The notes under the pieces: generated by a model | Databases searched by the model: none | What the model was told of the DNA's origin: nothing | The model's input: only the letters and a program-made list of their open reading frames with translations | Shown here: positions 7,351 to 15,218 of the stretch, piece after piece | How positions within the stretch are numbered: position 1 is the first letter of the stretch | How the letters are laid out: each line of letters starts with the position of its first letter | Translations under genes and position numbers: made by a program | Assembly: GCF_946222605.1 (NCBI RefSeq) | Contig: NZ_CAMIIE010000011.1 | Coordinates: 1 to 64,000 of the forward strand | From: an uncultured Acidocella sp. | GTDB taxonomy: Bacteria; Pseudomonadota; Alphaproteobacteria; Acetobacterales; Acetobacteraceae | Direction: 5' to 3' | DNA: 64,000 bases

Positions 7351-9027
7351 TTATGCCGCGAGATCGGAGCCGTTATCTTCCGGCCCATCCGGCTCGTCAT
7401 CGCCCATCGGCCGGGCTTCGTCGCGGCGGCGCAGCAGCATGAAGGCCGGGACCGAGTCGCCAAAGCCACGCACCGGCGGGCCCTGGTCACGTTCACCGCG
7501 CTCGCCGCGGTCGCGATCATTGCGGTCGCGCTCACGCGGCCGGCGGTCACGCTCCGGGCGGTCCTGGCGCTCGCCGCGCTCTGAGCGCTCCGTCCGTTCG
7601 GGGCGCTCAGAACGTTCCGGACGCTCGGCGGATTTGCGATCCTTCTCGCCTTCCTTGCCCTTGGCGCCCTTGCGCTCACCACGGTCGCGGTCGCGGCCTT
7701 TATCCTTGCCGTCCTTGCCGTCCCTCTTGGCCCCACGGCCCCGGCGGCGGCCATCTTCTTCGGACCACTCCACCTCATCCAGGCCGGAAATCTCGATGCG
7801 CGGGATGGGATTGCCGATCAGCTTCTCCACCGCCTCCACCGCCAGCTTGTCCGCGGGCGCGGCCAGCGTGTAGGCGTGGCCTTCACGCCCGGCGCGGCCG
7901 GTGCGGCCGATGCGGTGCACATAATCCTCGGCATGGTGCGGCACGTCGAAATTGAACACGTGGCTGAGCCCGCCAATATCGATGCCGCGCGCCGCGACAT
8001 CCGAGCAGACCAGGATCTTGATCTCGCCCGCCTTGAATTTCTCCAGCGTGGCAAAACGCACGCTCTGCGGCAGATCGCCATGCAGCGCGCCGGCGGCGAA
8101 GCCGTGCTTGGTGAGCGATTTGAACAGAATATCCACATCGCGCTTGCGGTTACAGAAGACGATGGCGTTCTGCACCTCTTCACCGCGCAGCAGCCGGCGC
8201 AGCGCCTCGCGCTTATCGATCTCGGAGACCAGCGCCAGACCGGTGGTGATGGTGGTGGCCACCGAAGCCTGGCGGGAGACGGTGATTTCCTTCGGGTTGC
8301 TCAGGAAGGCATCGGCCAGGCGGCGGATCTCCGGCGCCATGGTGGCGGAGAAAAACAAGGTCTGCCGATTGGTGGGCAGCATCGTCACGATGCGCTCAAT
8401 GTCCGGAATGAAACCCATATCCAGCATGCGGTCGGCTTCGTCGATCACCAGCACCCGCACATCGCGCAGCAGCAGCCCGCCGCGCTCGAACAGATCGATC
8501 AACCGGCCCGGTGTGGCGATCAGCACGTCCACGCCCTTGGTCAGCACCGCCTTCTGGTCGGCCATGCTCTCGCCGCCGATCAGCAGCGCGTGATTGAGCT
8601 TCAGATTCTTGCCGTACTGGACGAAATTTTCCGCCACCTGCAGAGCCAGCTCACGGGTCGGCTCCAGGATCAGCGAGCGCGGCATCCGCGCGCGGGCGCG
8701 TGAGCCGGCCAGGATTTCCAGCATCGGCAGGGTGAAGCCGGCGGTCTTGCCGGTGCCGGTCTGCGCCACGCCGAGCACGTCGCGCCCCATCAGCACCACC
8801 GGGATCGCCTGCGCCTGGATTGGCGTGGCGTGCACATAGCCCTTTTCCGCCAAGGCGTTCAGGATCGGCTCGGACAGACCCAGCGAGGCGAAGTCGGGCT
8901 TCTCTTCCGGCGCGGGCGCGGGATCAGCGATGCGCGCCTCCAGCTCGGCGGGCAGCTCAGCGTTGGGGTCTTGATGGTCGTCTTGTGTGTCGGACAAAAA
9001 TAGCGTCTCTCGTGGTCGGGGGCGCAA
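7351..9027 (-). CDS. DEAD-box ATP-dependent RNA helicase, RhlE type, with long charged tail
   Basis: A 558-residue RNA helicase for RNA remodelling in ribosome assembly or decay. Motifs: Q motif around ATPIQAQAIP, AQTGTGKT (88-95), PTREL, DEAD (196-199), SAT (227-229), ARGIDIGG and HRIGRTGRAGR. Residues about 427-515 are a low-complexity tail made of RD, ER, GE and K, then a short folded-looking end VRGFGDSVPAFMLLRRR. The tail is probably an unstructured RNA-binding extension. The start is uncertain: a TTG at 8997 just before SDTQDDHQD is a plausible alternative to the ATG at 9027. The gene appears monocistronic. Confidence 0.92.
   Translation of the reverse strand: MRPRPRETLFLSDTQDDHQDPNAELPAELEARIADPAPAPEEKPDFASLGLSEPILNALAEKGYVHATPIQAQAIPVVLMGRDVLGVAQTGTGKTAGFTLPMLEILAGSRARARMPRSLILEPTRELALQVAENFVQYGKNLKLNHALLIGGESMADQKAVLTKGVDVLIATPGRLIDLFERGGLLLRDVRVLVIDEADRMLDMGFIPDIERIVTMLPTNRQTLFFSATMAPEIRRLADAFLSNPKEITVSRQASVATTITTGLALVSEIDKREALRRLLRGEEVQNAIVFCNRKRDVDILFKSLTKHGFAAGALHGDLPQSVRFATLEKFKAGEIKILVCSDVAARGIDIGGLSHVFNFDVPHHAEDYVHRIGRTGRAGREGHAYTLAAPADKLAVEAVEKLIGNPIPRIEISGLDEVEWSEEDGRRRGRGAKRDGKDGKDKGRDRDRGERKGAKGKEGEKDRKSAERPERSERPERTERSERGERQDRPERDRRPRERDRNDRDRGERGERDQGPPVRGFGDSVPAFMLLRRRDEARPMGDDEPDGPEDNGSDLAA
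7500..7740. repeat. Degenerate tandem repeats encoding the charged helicase tail
   Basis: Short degenerate units such as CGCTCGGCG, CGGTCGCG and CGTTCCGGACGCTC recur through this stretch and encode Arg/Asp/Glu/Lys/Gly runs on the minus strand. The copy number of such units often varies between strains. The open frame of Arg/Ser repeats on the plus strand here is an antisense by-product. Confidence 0.6.
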
Positions 9028-9129
9028 GCGTGCGCCCGTGGTCGGGGCGCAGCGTCGCGCCGGGCGCGGAGCGCGCCCATGTCAATGCGCTCCGTATCGA
9101 CAAAGAGCGCCAGGAAGTCAAGGATCGCG

Positions 9130-9543
9130 TCAGATTTCAGCCGGTTTCGGCGGGTCGAGCGCATCCAGGATCGGACAATCGGGCCGGTCATCGCCATGGC
9201 AGCAGGCGGCGAGCTGTTTCAGCGTGCGGCTCATCGCCGCCAGCGCCGCGGCCTTCTGGTCCAGCTCCTCGACATGACGCAGCGCGATCGCCTTCACATC
9301 GGCGGAAGAGCGCGTGCGGTCGCGCCAGAGCGAGAGCAGCTGGCGGATATCCTCGAAGGAAAAGCCGAGATCGCGCGAGCGGCGGATGAAGCCCAGCTCG
9401 TGCAACTCCGCCTCGCTGTAATGGCGATAGCGGTTTTCGGTGCGCATGGGGGCGGCGATCAGCCCGATGCTTTCATAATGCCGGATCATTTTGGCGGAGA
9501 CGCCGGTAATGGCCGAAGCCTGGGCGATGGTGACCAAACTCAT
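9130..9543 (-). CDS. cueR: Cu(I)-responsive MerR-family regulator CueR
   Basis: A 137-residue copper sensor. It has a MerR winged helix at the N terminus (SLVTIAQASAITGVSAKMIRHYE), a dimerisation helix, and the metal loop ending CHGDDRPDC. Cys115 and Cys123 have the spacing of the two Cu(I) ligands of CueR; an extra Cys114 precedes them. The ATG at 9543 overlaps the copA stop as ATGA and has GGAG upstream, so it is better than the frame's first codon at 9555. Being last in the copA-cueR operon it should autoregulate through the promoter at 11625-11655. Confidence 0.92.
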   Translation of the reverse strand: MSLVTIAQASAITGVSAKMIRHYESIGLIAAPMRTENRYRHYSEAELHELGFIRRSRDLGFSFEDIRQLLSLWRDRTRSSADVKAIALRHVEELDQKAAALAAMSRTLKQLAACCHGDDRPDCPILDALDPPKPAEI

Positions 9544-11618
9544 GACGCTCTCCATTGCCGCAGACGCAGCGCATTGCCAAGCACACAGAGCGAGGAGGCC
9601 GCCATCGCCGCCCCCGCCAGCGCCGGGCTGAGCAGCCCGAATGCCGCCGCTGGCAAACCCAAGGCATTGTAAAACAACGCCCAGAACAGGCCCTGGCGCA
9701 GAATCCGCCAGGTGCGGCGGGCCAGGTCCAAAGCCGCCGGGGCCAGAGACGGCGTGGCGCGCAGTAGCGAGATGGCGGCGGCCTCGATCGCCACATCCGC
9801 CCCCTGCCCCATCGCCATGCCGGCATCGGCGGCGGCCAGGGCGGCGGCATCGTTGATGCCATCCCCCAGCATCGCGACGCGCTGGCCCTGCTTTTGCAAA
9901 TTCACGATGATGTCACGCTTTTGTTCCGGCGTCGTCTCGGCCTCCACGCGCTCGATGCCGAGCGATGATGCCAGAGCCTGCGCCACGGCGGCGCGGTCGC
10001 CGGTGAGCAGCAGGGTTTTGATGCCCATGGCGTGCAGCCGCGCCACCGCCTGCGCCGCATCCGGGCGCGGCGTGTCGGTAAAGCCGAAGGCGCCCAGCTT
10101 CGTGCCGTCGGCGAGCGCGAGGTAAGACCAGGTCAGCGCATCGCCCGGCGCCGGGGCGTGCGGCACCAGCCGGGCCGAGCCGAACAGATAGGCCACGCCC
10201 GCAACCTCGCCCTGCACGCCCTGGCCGGGCAACGCCTTGAAGGCGGTGGCCGGGGCCACGCCGTCCTGGCGCAAAGGCAGGCTCAACGGATGGGTGTCCC
10301 GCGCTGCCAGGGACGCGGCGATGGCGCGCAGCCGCTCCTCATCCAGATCAGCCAGAGGCCGGATTTCAGCCAAAGTCGGGGTGCCGGTGGTCAGCGTGCC
10401 GGTTTTGTCGAAGGCCAGCACGTCGATCTTCGCCGCCGCCTCGATCGCATCGGCATCCCGGAACAAGATCCCCGCCTTCGCCGCCGCCCCGGTGCCGGCC
10501 AGAATCGCGGCAGGGGTCGCCAGCCCCAAGGCGCAGGGGCAGGCAATGACCAGAACCGAGACCGCGTTGATCAACGCGGTGGCGACAGGCGCGCCATGCA
10601 GCAGCCAGCCGGCGAAGGTGAGTGCGGCGATGCCCAGCACCATCGGCACGAACCAGGCGGAGACCCGGTCCGCCAGCTTCTGCACGCGCGGCTTGGCGGA
10701 TTGCGCCTGCTCGATCAGCCGTGCCATCCGGTCCAGGAAGCTCTCACCGGGTAGGGCGGTGACGCGCAGGCGCAGCACCGCGTCCAGATTCAGCGTGCCG
10801 GCCAGCAGCTTGGCCCCCTTGCCCCGCGGCTGCGGCAGCGCCTCGCCGGTCACCGGGCTTTCATCCAGGCTGCCCTCGCCCTCCAATATCTCGCCATCCA
10901 CCGGCACCCGCTCGCCGGGGCGGATCAGGATCTCGTCATCCACGCGCAGCCTGGCCGGCACCACATCCTCGCCGCTGGCCAGATGCGCCAGCTCCGGACG
11001 CAGCGCCTGCAGCCCCAGCACCGCCTTGGCGGCATCGCGCTTGGCCTGGCCTTCCAGATATTTGCCCAGCCGCACCAGGGCGATCACCGCAACGGAACTT
11101 TCCAGATAAAGCGGCCCGCCGGCGAAGACATCCCACAGCGAGAGCCCGTAGGCGGCGGAGGTGCCAAGCGCCACCAGCAGATCCATATTGCCGCTGCCGG
11201 CGCGCAGGGCCAGGAACCCGGCCCGGTAGAAGCGCGCCCCCAGCCAAAATTGCACCAAACTCGCGCAGATCAGCGGCACCATCGGGGGCACCGGCATCAC
11301 CATGCTGTCCAGCACCACCGGCACCGCCAGCAGGAAGGCGGCCATCAGCTCGATCTGCTCGCGCCAGCTGGCATCGGGCCGGGCGGATTTGACCGGGACA
11401 GCGCTATAGCCCGCCCGCTCCACCGCCGCCGCCAGCGCCTCCAGCCCCACCTCGCCGCTGACCGTGACATGCGCGCGCTCCAGCGCCAGATTGACGCTCG
11501 CCGCCTGCACCCCCGGCACCCGTCCCAGCACTTTTTCCACCCGCGCCACGCAGGAGGCGCAGGTCATGCCGCCAATGCTGAGCTCGATATCGCGGGAGGG
11601 GGCAAGGGTCTGGTCCAT
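9540..11618 (-). CDS. copA: Copper-exporting P1B-type ATPase
   Basis: A 692-residue inner-membrane pump exporting Cu(I). It has one N-terminal metal-binding domain (GMTCASC, Cys20 and Cys23), eight hydrophobic segments, the membrane metal site CPC (360-362), phosphorylation site Asp404 in DKTGT, the TGE actuator motif, the THPLS histidine-proline pair and GDGINDAAAL. The ATG at 11627 overlaps the -10 box, so the ATG at 11618 is preferred. That puts the start codon at the expected transcription start, implying a leaderless mRNA. It overlaps cueR by 4 bases and is divergent from copZ. Confidence 0.93.
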   Translation of the reverse strand: MDQTLAPSRDIELSIGGMTCASCVARVEKVLGRVPGVQAASVNLALERAHVTVSGEVGLEALAAAVERAGYSAVPVKSARPDASWREQIELMAAFLLAVPVVLDSMVMPVPPMVPLICASLVQFWLGARFYRAGFLALRAGSGNMDLLVALGTSAAYGLSLWDVFAGGPLYLESSVAVIALVRLGKYLEGQAKRDAAKAVLGLQALRPELAHLASGEDVVPARLRVDDEILIRPGERVPVDGEILEGEGSLDESPVTGEALPQPRGKGAKLLAGTLNLDAVLRLRVTALPGESFLDRMARLIEQAQSAKPRVQKLADRVSAWFVPMVLGIAALTFAGWLLHGAPVATALINAVSVLVIACPCALGLATPAAILAGTGAAAKAGILFRDADAIEAAAKIDVLAFDKTGTLTTGTPTLAEIRPLADLDEERLRAIAASLAARDTHPLSLPLRQDGVAPATAFKALPGQGVQGEVAGVAYLFGSARLVPHAPAPGDALTWSYLALADGTKLGAFGFTDTPRPDAAQAVARLHAMGIKTLLLTGDRAAVAQALASSLGIERVEAETTPEQKRDIIVNLQKQGQRVAMLGDGINDAAALAAADAGMAMGQGADVAIEAAAISLLRATPSLAPAALDLARRTWRILRQGLFWALFYNALGLPAAAFGLLSPALAGAAMAASSLCVLGNALRLRQWRAS

Positions 11619-11624
11619 CGCCTT

Positions 11625-11655
11625 CATATAGGGCTTCCCATGATGGGAGGGTCAA
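11625..11655 (-). promoter_or_regulatory. CueR-type promoter for copA-cueR
   Basis: On the minus strand the -35 box TTGACC (11650-11655) and -10 box TATATG (11625-11630) are 19 bp apart, the overlong spacer typical of MerR-family promoters. The spacer holds the dyad CTCCCAT/ATGGGAAG. The predicted transcript would begin at about 11618, the copA ATG. Confidence 0.82.
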
Positions 11656-11658
11656 GGC

Positions 11659-11689
11659 TTGACCTTCCCATCATGGCCACCCTTATCCA
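11659..11689 (+). promoter_or_regulatory. CueR-type promoter for copZ
   Basis: On the plus strand TTGACC (11659-11664) and TATCCA (11684-11689) are also 19 bp apart. The spacer contains CTTCCCAT, but its right half (ATGGCCACC) matches the dyad less well than the copA-side site. The two -35 boxes lie 3 bp apart back to back, so one intergenic block drives both copper genes. Confidence 0.75.
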
Positions 11690-11712
11690 GCATAAATCAC
11701 AGGAGACCCGAT

Positions 11713-11928
11713 ATGGCCCATTCCACCCCCTTACAGTTCGACGTGCCCGACATGGATTGCCAGGGCTGCGTGCGCTCGATCACCGAGGCGCTGCGCAAGC
11801 TCGACCCCAACGTGCATGTGGTCGCTGACCTGGACACCAAGCGCGTCGTCATTGGCGGCGAGATCGATGCCGGCCGCGCCGCCGAGGCGATCGAGGCGGC
11901 TGGGTTTGATGTGAAGGCAGCGGGTTAA
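11713..11928 (+). CDS. copZ: Copper chaperone (heavy-metal-associated domain)
   Basis: A 71-residue single HMA domain that carries Cu(I) to CopA. The metal loop is MDCQGC (Cys16, Cys19), with the usual ferredoxin-like strand and helix pattern ending AIEAAGFDVKAAG. AGGAGA (11701-11706) lies 6 bases before the ATG, so upstream in-frame codons are discarded. It is divergent from copA and preceded by its own CueR-type promoter, so it should be copper induced. Confidence 0.93.
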   Translation: MAHSTPLQFDVPDMDCQGCVRSITEALRKLDPNVHVVADLDTKRVVIGGEIDAGRAAEAIEAAGFDVKAAG

Positions 11929-11962
11929 ACCGCAAATTTCGCCGCGCCCGCGCCGGATCTTT

Positions 11963-11987
11963 GCAAGGCCGCCGTAAACGGCCTTGC
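11963..11987 (+). terminator. Hairpin after copZ, possible weak terminator
   Basis: A perfect 9-bp stem, GCAAGGCCG and CGGCCTTGC, with a 7-base loop, begins 35 bases after the copZ stop. There is no immediate T run (only CTTTT some bases on), so termination may be weak or Rho-assisted. Confidence 0.4.
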
Positions 11988-12010
11988 CGAGACGCGCTTT
12001 TCACATTTAT

Positions 12011-12025
12011 GTTCTTCTTTTGTTC
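12011..12025 (+). promoter_or_regulatory. LexA (SOS) box of the alphaproteobacterial GTTC-N7-GTTC type
   Basis: GTTC at 12011-12014 and GTTC at 12022-12025 are separated by exactly 7 bases (TTCTTTT), matching the direct-repeat LexA operator known from alphaproteobacteria. It abuts the -35 box of the next gene, where bound LexA would block RNA polymerase. Confidence 0.72.
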
Positions 12026-12054
12026 TTGACTTTCCGGGCTGGAATGACCTTAAT
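12026..12054 (+). promoter_or_regulatory. Sigma-70-type promoter of the radical SAM gene
   Basis: TTGACT (12026-12031), a 17-bp spacer and CTTAAT (12049-12054) lie 28 bases before the ATG at 12082. The SOS box touches the -35 hexamer directly. Confidence 0.65.
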
Positions 12055-12081
12055 CAAACCAGAACGGAGCATGAACACACA

Positions 12082-13185
12082 ATGTCTGCGTCTCGGGTAC
12101 AAATCAAGCGGGAAGCCGGCTTTGGCGCGCTGAAAGGGCGCGGCACCGGGCTCAACCCCGCCAATCGCTTTGAAGCGTCGCGCCGGGACGCCTTCCATGA
12201 TGGCTGGGACCAGGCGGAAGAGGCCGTGCGGCCGCAAACCAGCCTGATCCGCGATGCCACGCGCAGCATCATCGCCCGCAATGACAGCCCGGATCTTTCC
12301 TTCGAGACCAGCATCAACCCGTATCGCGGCTGCGAGCATGGCTGCATTTATTGCTTCGCCCGGCCCAGCCACGCGTATCTGGGCTTCTCCGCCGGGCTGG
12401 AGTTCGAGACCAATATCGTCTTCAAGCCGGACGCGCCGAAGCTGCTCGAAAAAGAGCTCTCCCGCCCCGGCTACAAGCCCAACGTGATCGTGCTCGGCTC
12501 CAATACCGACCCCTACCAGCCGGTGGAGCGCACGCTGGGTCTCACCCGCGCGATTTTGGAGGTGCTGGAGCGCTTCAACAACCCGGTCGCCATCGTCACC
12601 AAATCCGCCTTGGTGCTGCGCGATGCGGATATTCTCGGCCGCATGGCGGCGAAGGGGCTGGCGAAGGTGCATCTCTCCATCACCACGCTGGATGCGGATC
12701 TGGCCCGGGCGATGGAGCCGCGCGCCGCCTCCCCCGCCCGCCGCCTGGCGGCGATCGCCGGGCTGGTCCAGGCCGGCATTCCCGCGGCGGTGATGGCCTC
12801 GCCGATGATCCCCGGCCTCAACGATATGGAGCTGGAGCGCATTCTGGAAGCCGCCGCCGCCGCCGGGGCCGGCAGCGCCTACAGCATCATGCTGCGCCTG
12901 CCGCATGAGCTGGGCGAGCTGTTTACCGACTGGCTGAACAAATTCCTGCCCGAGCGCGCCGGCCATGTGCTGAGCCTGATCCGCCAGGCCCGCGCCGGGG
13001 CGCTGAACGATGCGCAGTTTCATTCCCGCTTTCAGGGCAGCGGCCCCTATGCGCAGCTGCTGCGCCAGCGCTTCAGCGCCGCCGTGAAGCGGCTGGGGCT
13101 GGATGAAGCCAGCTCACGCCTCGATATTTCGCAATTCCGCGTTCCCGGCCGGGCGCTGTCCAGCCAGCAGATGAGTCTTTTCTAA
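12082..13185 (+). CDS. PA0069-family radical SAM protein (SplB-like)
   Basis: 367 residues. The radical SAM cluster motif is Cys84-x3-Cys88-x2-Cys91 in YRGCEHGCIYCFARPSH, followed by the SPL-like GSNTDPYQPVE and an AIVTKSALVLRD strand. The family resembles spore photoproduct lyase and is often found beside error-prone repair genes, but its substrate is unknown to me. The LexA box and promoter just upstream suggest DNA-damage induction and fit a role in nucleic acid repair. It stands alone; no imuB or dnaE2 lies in the window. A GGAG-like sequence precedes the ATG. Confidence 0.88.
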   Translation: MSASRVQIKREAGFGALKGRGTGLNPANRFEASRRDAFHDGWDQAEEAVRPQTSLIRDATRSIIARNDSPDLSFETSINPYRGCEHGCIYCFARPSHAYLGFSAGLEFETNIVFKPDAPKLLEKELSRPGYKPNVIVLGSNTDPYQPVERTLGLTRAILEVLERFNNPVAIVTKSALVLRDADILGRMAAKGLAKVHLSITTLDADLARAMEPRAASPARRLAAIAGLVQAGIPAAVMASPMIPGLNDMELERILEAAAAAGAGSAYSIMLRLPHELGELFTDWLNKFLPERAGHVLSLIRQARAGALNDAQFHSRFQGSGPYAQLLRQRFSAAVKRLGLDEASSRLDISQFRVPGRALSSQQMSLF

Positions 13186-13257
13186 CCCGTGCGCCCCGCG
13201 CCAGCGGGAGCCTCCAGCGGGCAGAGTGCCCGCCCATTCCCACAAAGGAGTTTGGCC

Positions 13258-13518
13258 ATGCAGTATCTGTTCTTCATCAATCCGAGCATCGTCATCGGCC
13301 TGGTCTCGGCCTTGGGCTGCGCCTATTTCCTCTGCATCTGCGCGGAAGAAACCAAAACCCTGCTGGCTTATCGCCGCTCTATGCGTCAGCCGGCCGAGAA
13401 ACTGGCCAACCATAAGCGCGTGAAATTTCCGCGATTTCCACGCGATATGCGCCATACCAGCGCGCCCGCCCCGTATTTTGCGCCAGCAGATGCGCGGTTT
13501 GCGCCTTCCAGGTTTTGA
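13258..13518 (+). CDS. Possible small membrane protein overlapping a gene on the other strand
   Basis: An 86-residue frame opening with a hydrophobic segment (LFFINPSIVIGLVSALGCAYFLCICA) followed by a basic tail. AAAGGAG lies 8 bases before the ATG, one of the best ribosome sites in the area, and 72 bases separate it from the radical SAM stop. Its last 140 bases run antisense to the C-terminal part of the monooxygenase-domain gene, and that tail looks like antisense coding. The N-terminal half is believable; no family recognised. Confidence 0.4.
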   Translation: MQYLFFINPSIVIGLVSALGCAYFLCICAEETKTLLAYRRSMRQPAEKLANHKRVKFPRFPRDMRHTSAPAPYFAPADARFAPSRF

Positions 13519-13690
13519 TCGCCTCCAGATCGCGCCAATAGGAAAGCGCGATCTCCTCACCACCCTCGCTGAGGGCGTGAAATTCCAGGCAGCCGAACTC
13601 TTGCAACGCCATATCGCGCAGGCGCTGCGCCATGGCGCTGTATTCTTCATCCAGCTGGGCGATTTGCGCCCGGAAAATCACCACATACAT
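13379..13690 (-). CDS. Antibiotic biosynthesis monooxygenase (ABM)-domain protein
   Basis: A 103-residue ferredoxin-like-fold protein. It begins MYVVIFRAQIAQLD, then DMALQEFGCLEFHALSE and EEIALSYWRDLEAIKTWKAQTAH, which is the typical ABM/heme-degrading-like pattern, ending with WYGAYRVEIAEI. Such proteins act as small quinol oxygenases or stress-linked oxygenases, but the substrate here is unknown. It is monocistronic, tail-to-tail with the small membrane frame on the plus strand. Confidence 0.8.
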   Translation of the reverse strand: MYVVIFRAQIAQLDEEYSAMAQRLRDMALQEFGCLEFHALSEGGEEIALSYWRDLEAIKTWKAQTAHLLAQNTGRARWYGAYRVEIAEISRAYGWPVSRPADA

Positions 13691-13844
13691 CGCCCGGCCC
13701 TCAACATTTGCAGCGTGATGCCCAGGGCCAGCCTGGTCAAGCCTTGGATGAAATTCCCGTCCCCGGCCTTGGCATCGCGTTTTCCTTACATAAATGATCG
13801 GAAACGTTCATTTGGCCGGCGCCGCGCCGGGAAGGATTTCCCCT

Positions 13845-15164
13845 TTGAGTCAGCAATTGCATCTCGGCGCCTTCATGCGCCCTGTCGGCATCCACACCGC
13901 CTGGTGGCGCTATCCCGGCGCCTGGGCGGACGCGAATTTCAATCTCGAACATATGGTCCAGCTAATCCAGACGCTGGAGCGCGGCCGGTTCGATGCCTTC
14001 TTCATGGCCGACCATCTCGGCGTGCTGAATATGGGCATGGATGCGCTCAAGCGCAGCGCCACCGTCACCTCCTTCGAGCCTTTCACCTTGCTCTCGGCCC
14101 TCTCGATGGTGACCAGCCGCATCGGCCTGGTCGCCACCGCCTCCACCACCTTCGATGCGCCTTTCCATATCGCCCGGCGCTTTGCCTCGCTCGACCATCT
14201 CAGCAAAGGCCGCGCGGGCTGGAACATCGTCACCACCTCCAACCCGGAATCGGCGCTGAATTTCGGCGGCGAGGATCAGATGGAGCATGATGAGCGCTAT
14301 CGCCGCGCGAAGGAATTCCACGATGTGGTCATCGGGCTGTGGGACAGCTTCGCCGACGATGCCTGGATCCGCGACCAGGAGAGCGGCCTGTTTTTCGATC
14401 CGCAAAAAATGCACCGGCTGGATCATCAAGGCGAATATTTCGCCGTGCGCGGGCCTTTGAATATCGCAAGGCCGGTGCAGGGCCGCCCGGTGATCGTGCA
14501 GGCTGGCGCTTCCGAGGCCGGGCGCCAGCTGGCGGCGGAAACCGCCGAGGTGATTTTCGGCGCCGCCCGCACGTTGAAGGATGGGCAGGAATTCTATGCC
14601 GACATCCATAAGCGCATGGCCGCTCTCGGCCGCGCCGATGACACGTTGAAAATTCTGCCGGCTGCCTTCGTCGTTGTCGGCCGCACCCATGCGGAGGCGC
14701 TGGAGAAGAAGCAGCGCCTGGATGCGCTGGTGCATCCGGACAGCGCCCTGCCCAACCTCTCAATGCGCCTGGGCGTCGATGCCAGCAAGTTCGATCTCGA
14801 TGCGCCCTTGCCCGAGCTCCCCCCCACCAATGCCAGCCAGAGCGCCCAGGCGCAGCTGGTGAAGATGGCGCGCGAGCAGAACCTCACCGTGCGGCAGCTG
14901 GCGCAGCATGTCGGCGCCTATGGCGGGCTCAGCTTCGTCGGCACGCCGGGCGAGATCGCCGATGGCATGCAGGAATGGCTGGAGAGCAAAGGCGCGGACG
15001 GATTCAACGTGATGTTCAACACCGTGCCGGAAGGGGTGAATGATTTCGTCGATCTGGTGGTGCCGGAACTCACCCGCCGCGGCATCTATCGCGACGCCTA
15101 TGCCGGCACCACGCTGCGCGAGCATCTGGGGCTGGCGCGACCGGCGAACCGGTTCTTCAGCTGA
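13845..15164 (+). CDS. LLM-class flavin-dependent monooxygenase, NtaA/SnaA/DszA family
   Basis: A 439-residue FMNH2-dependent oxygenase of the bacterial-luciferase superfamily. Family marks are the opening LHLGAFMRPVGIHTAWWRYPGA, FFMADHLGV, GLVATASTTFDAPFHIARRFASLDHLSKGRAGWNIVT (shown in parts) and VQAGASEAGRQLAAETAEV. Relatives oxidise nitrilotriacetate, dibenzothiophene sulfone or pristinamycin precursors; the true substrate is unknown. The TTG at 13845 is preferred because it has GAAGGA 8 bases upstream and gives the usual short N terminus; the ATG at 13794 would add 17 residues. No flavin reductase partner is adjacent. Confidence 0.87.
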   Translation: MSQQLHLGAFMRPVGIHTAWWRYPGAWADANFNLEHMVQLIQTLERGRFDAFFMADHLGVLNMGMDALKRSATVTSFEPFTLLSALSMVTSRIGLVATASTTFDAPFHIARRFASLDHLSKGRAGWNIVTTSNPESALNFGGEDQMEHDERYRRAKEFHDVVIGLWDSFADDAWIRDQESGLFFDPQKMHRLDHQGEYFAVRGPLNIARPVQGRPVIVQAGASEAGRQLAAETAEVIFGAARTLKDGQEFYADIHKRMAALGRADDTLKILPAAFVVVGRTHAEALEKKQRLDALVHPDSALPNLSMRLGVDASKFDLDAPLPELPPTNASQSAQAQLVKMAREQNLTVRQLAQHVGAYGGLSFVGTPGEIADGMQEWLESKGADGFNVMFNTVPEGVNDFVDLVVPELTRRGIYRDAYAGTTLREHLGLARPANRFFS

Positions 15165-15218
15165 ACATCTGGACGCGAAACCGAGCGCGTCGCTCAGCCG
15201 GCGGGGACATATCGGCGC

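Noticed and set aside
7439..7873. Plus-strand frame of Ser/Arg repeats opposite the DEAD-box helicase
   Set aside because: It is the antisense reading of the helicase's charged-tail repeats, with no ribosome site and no independent family.
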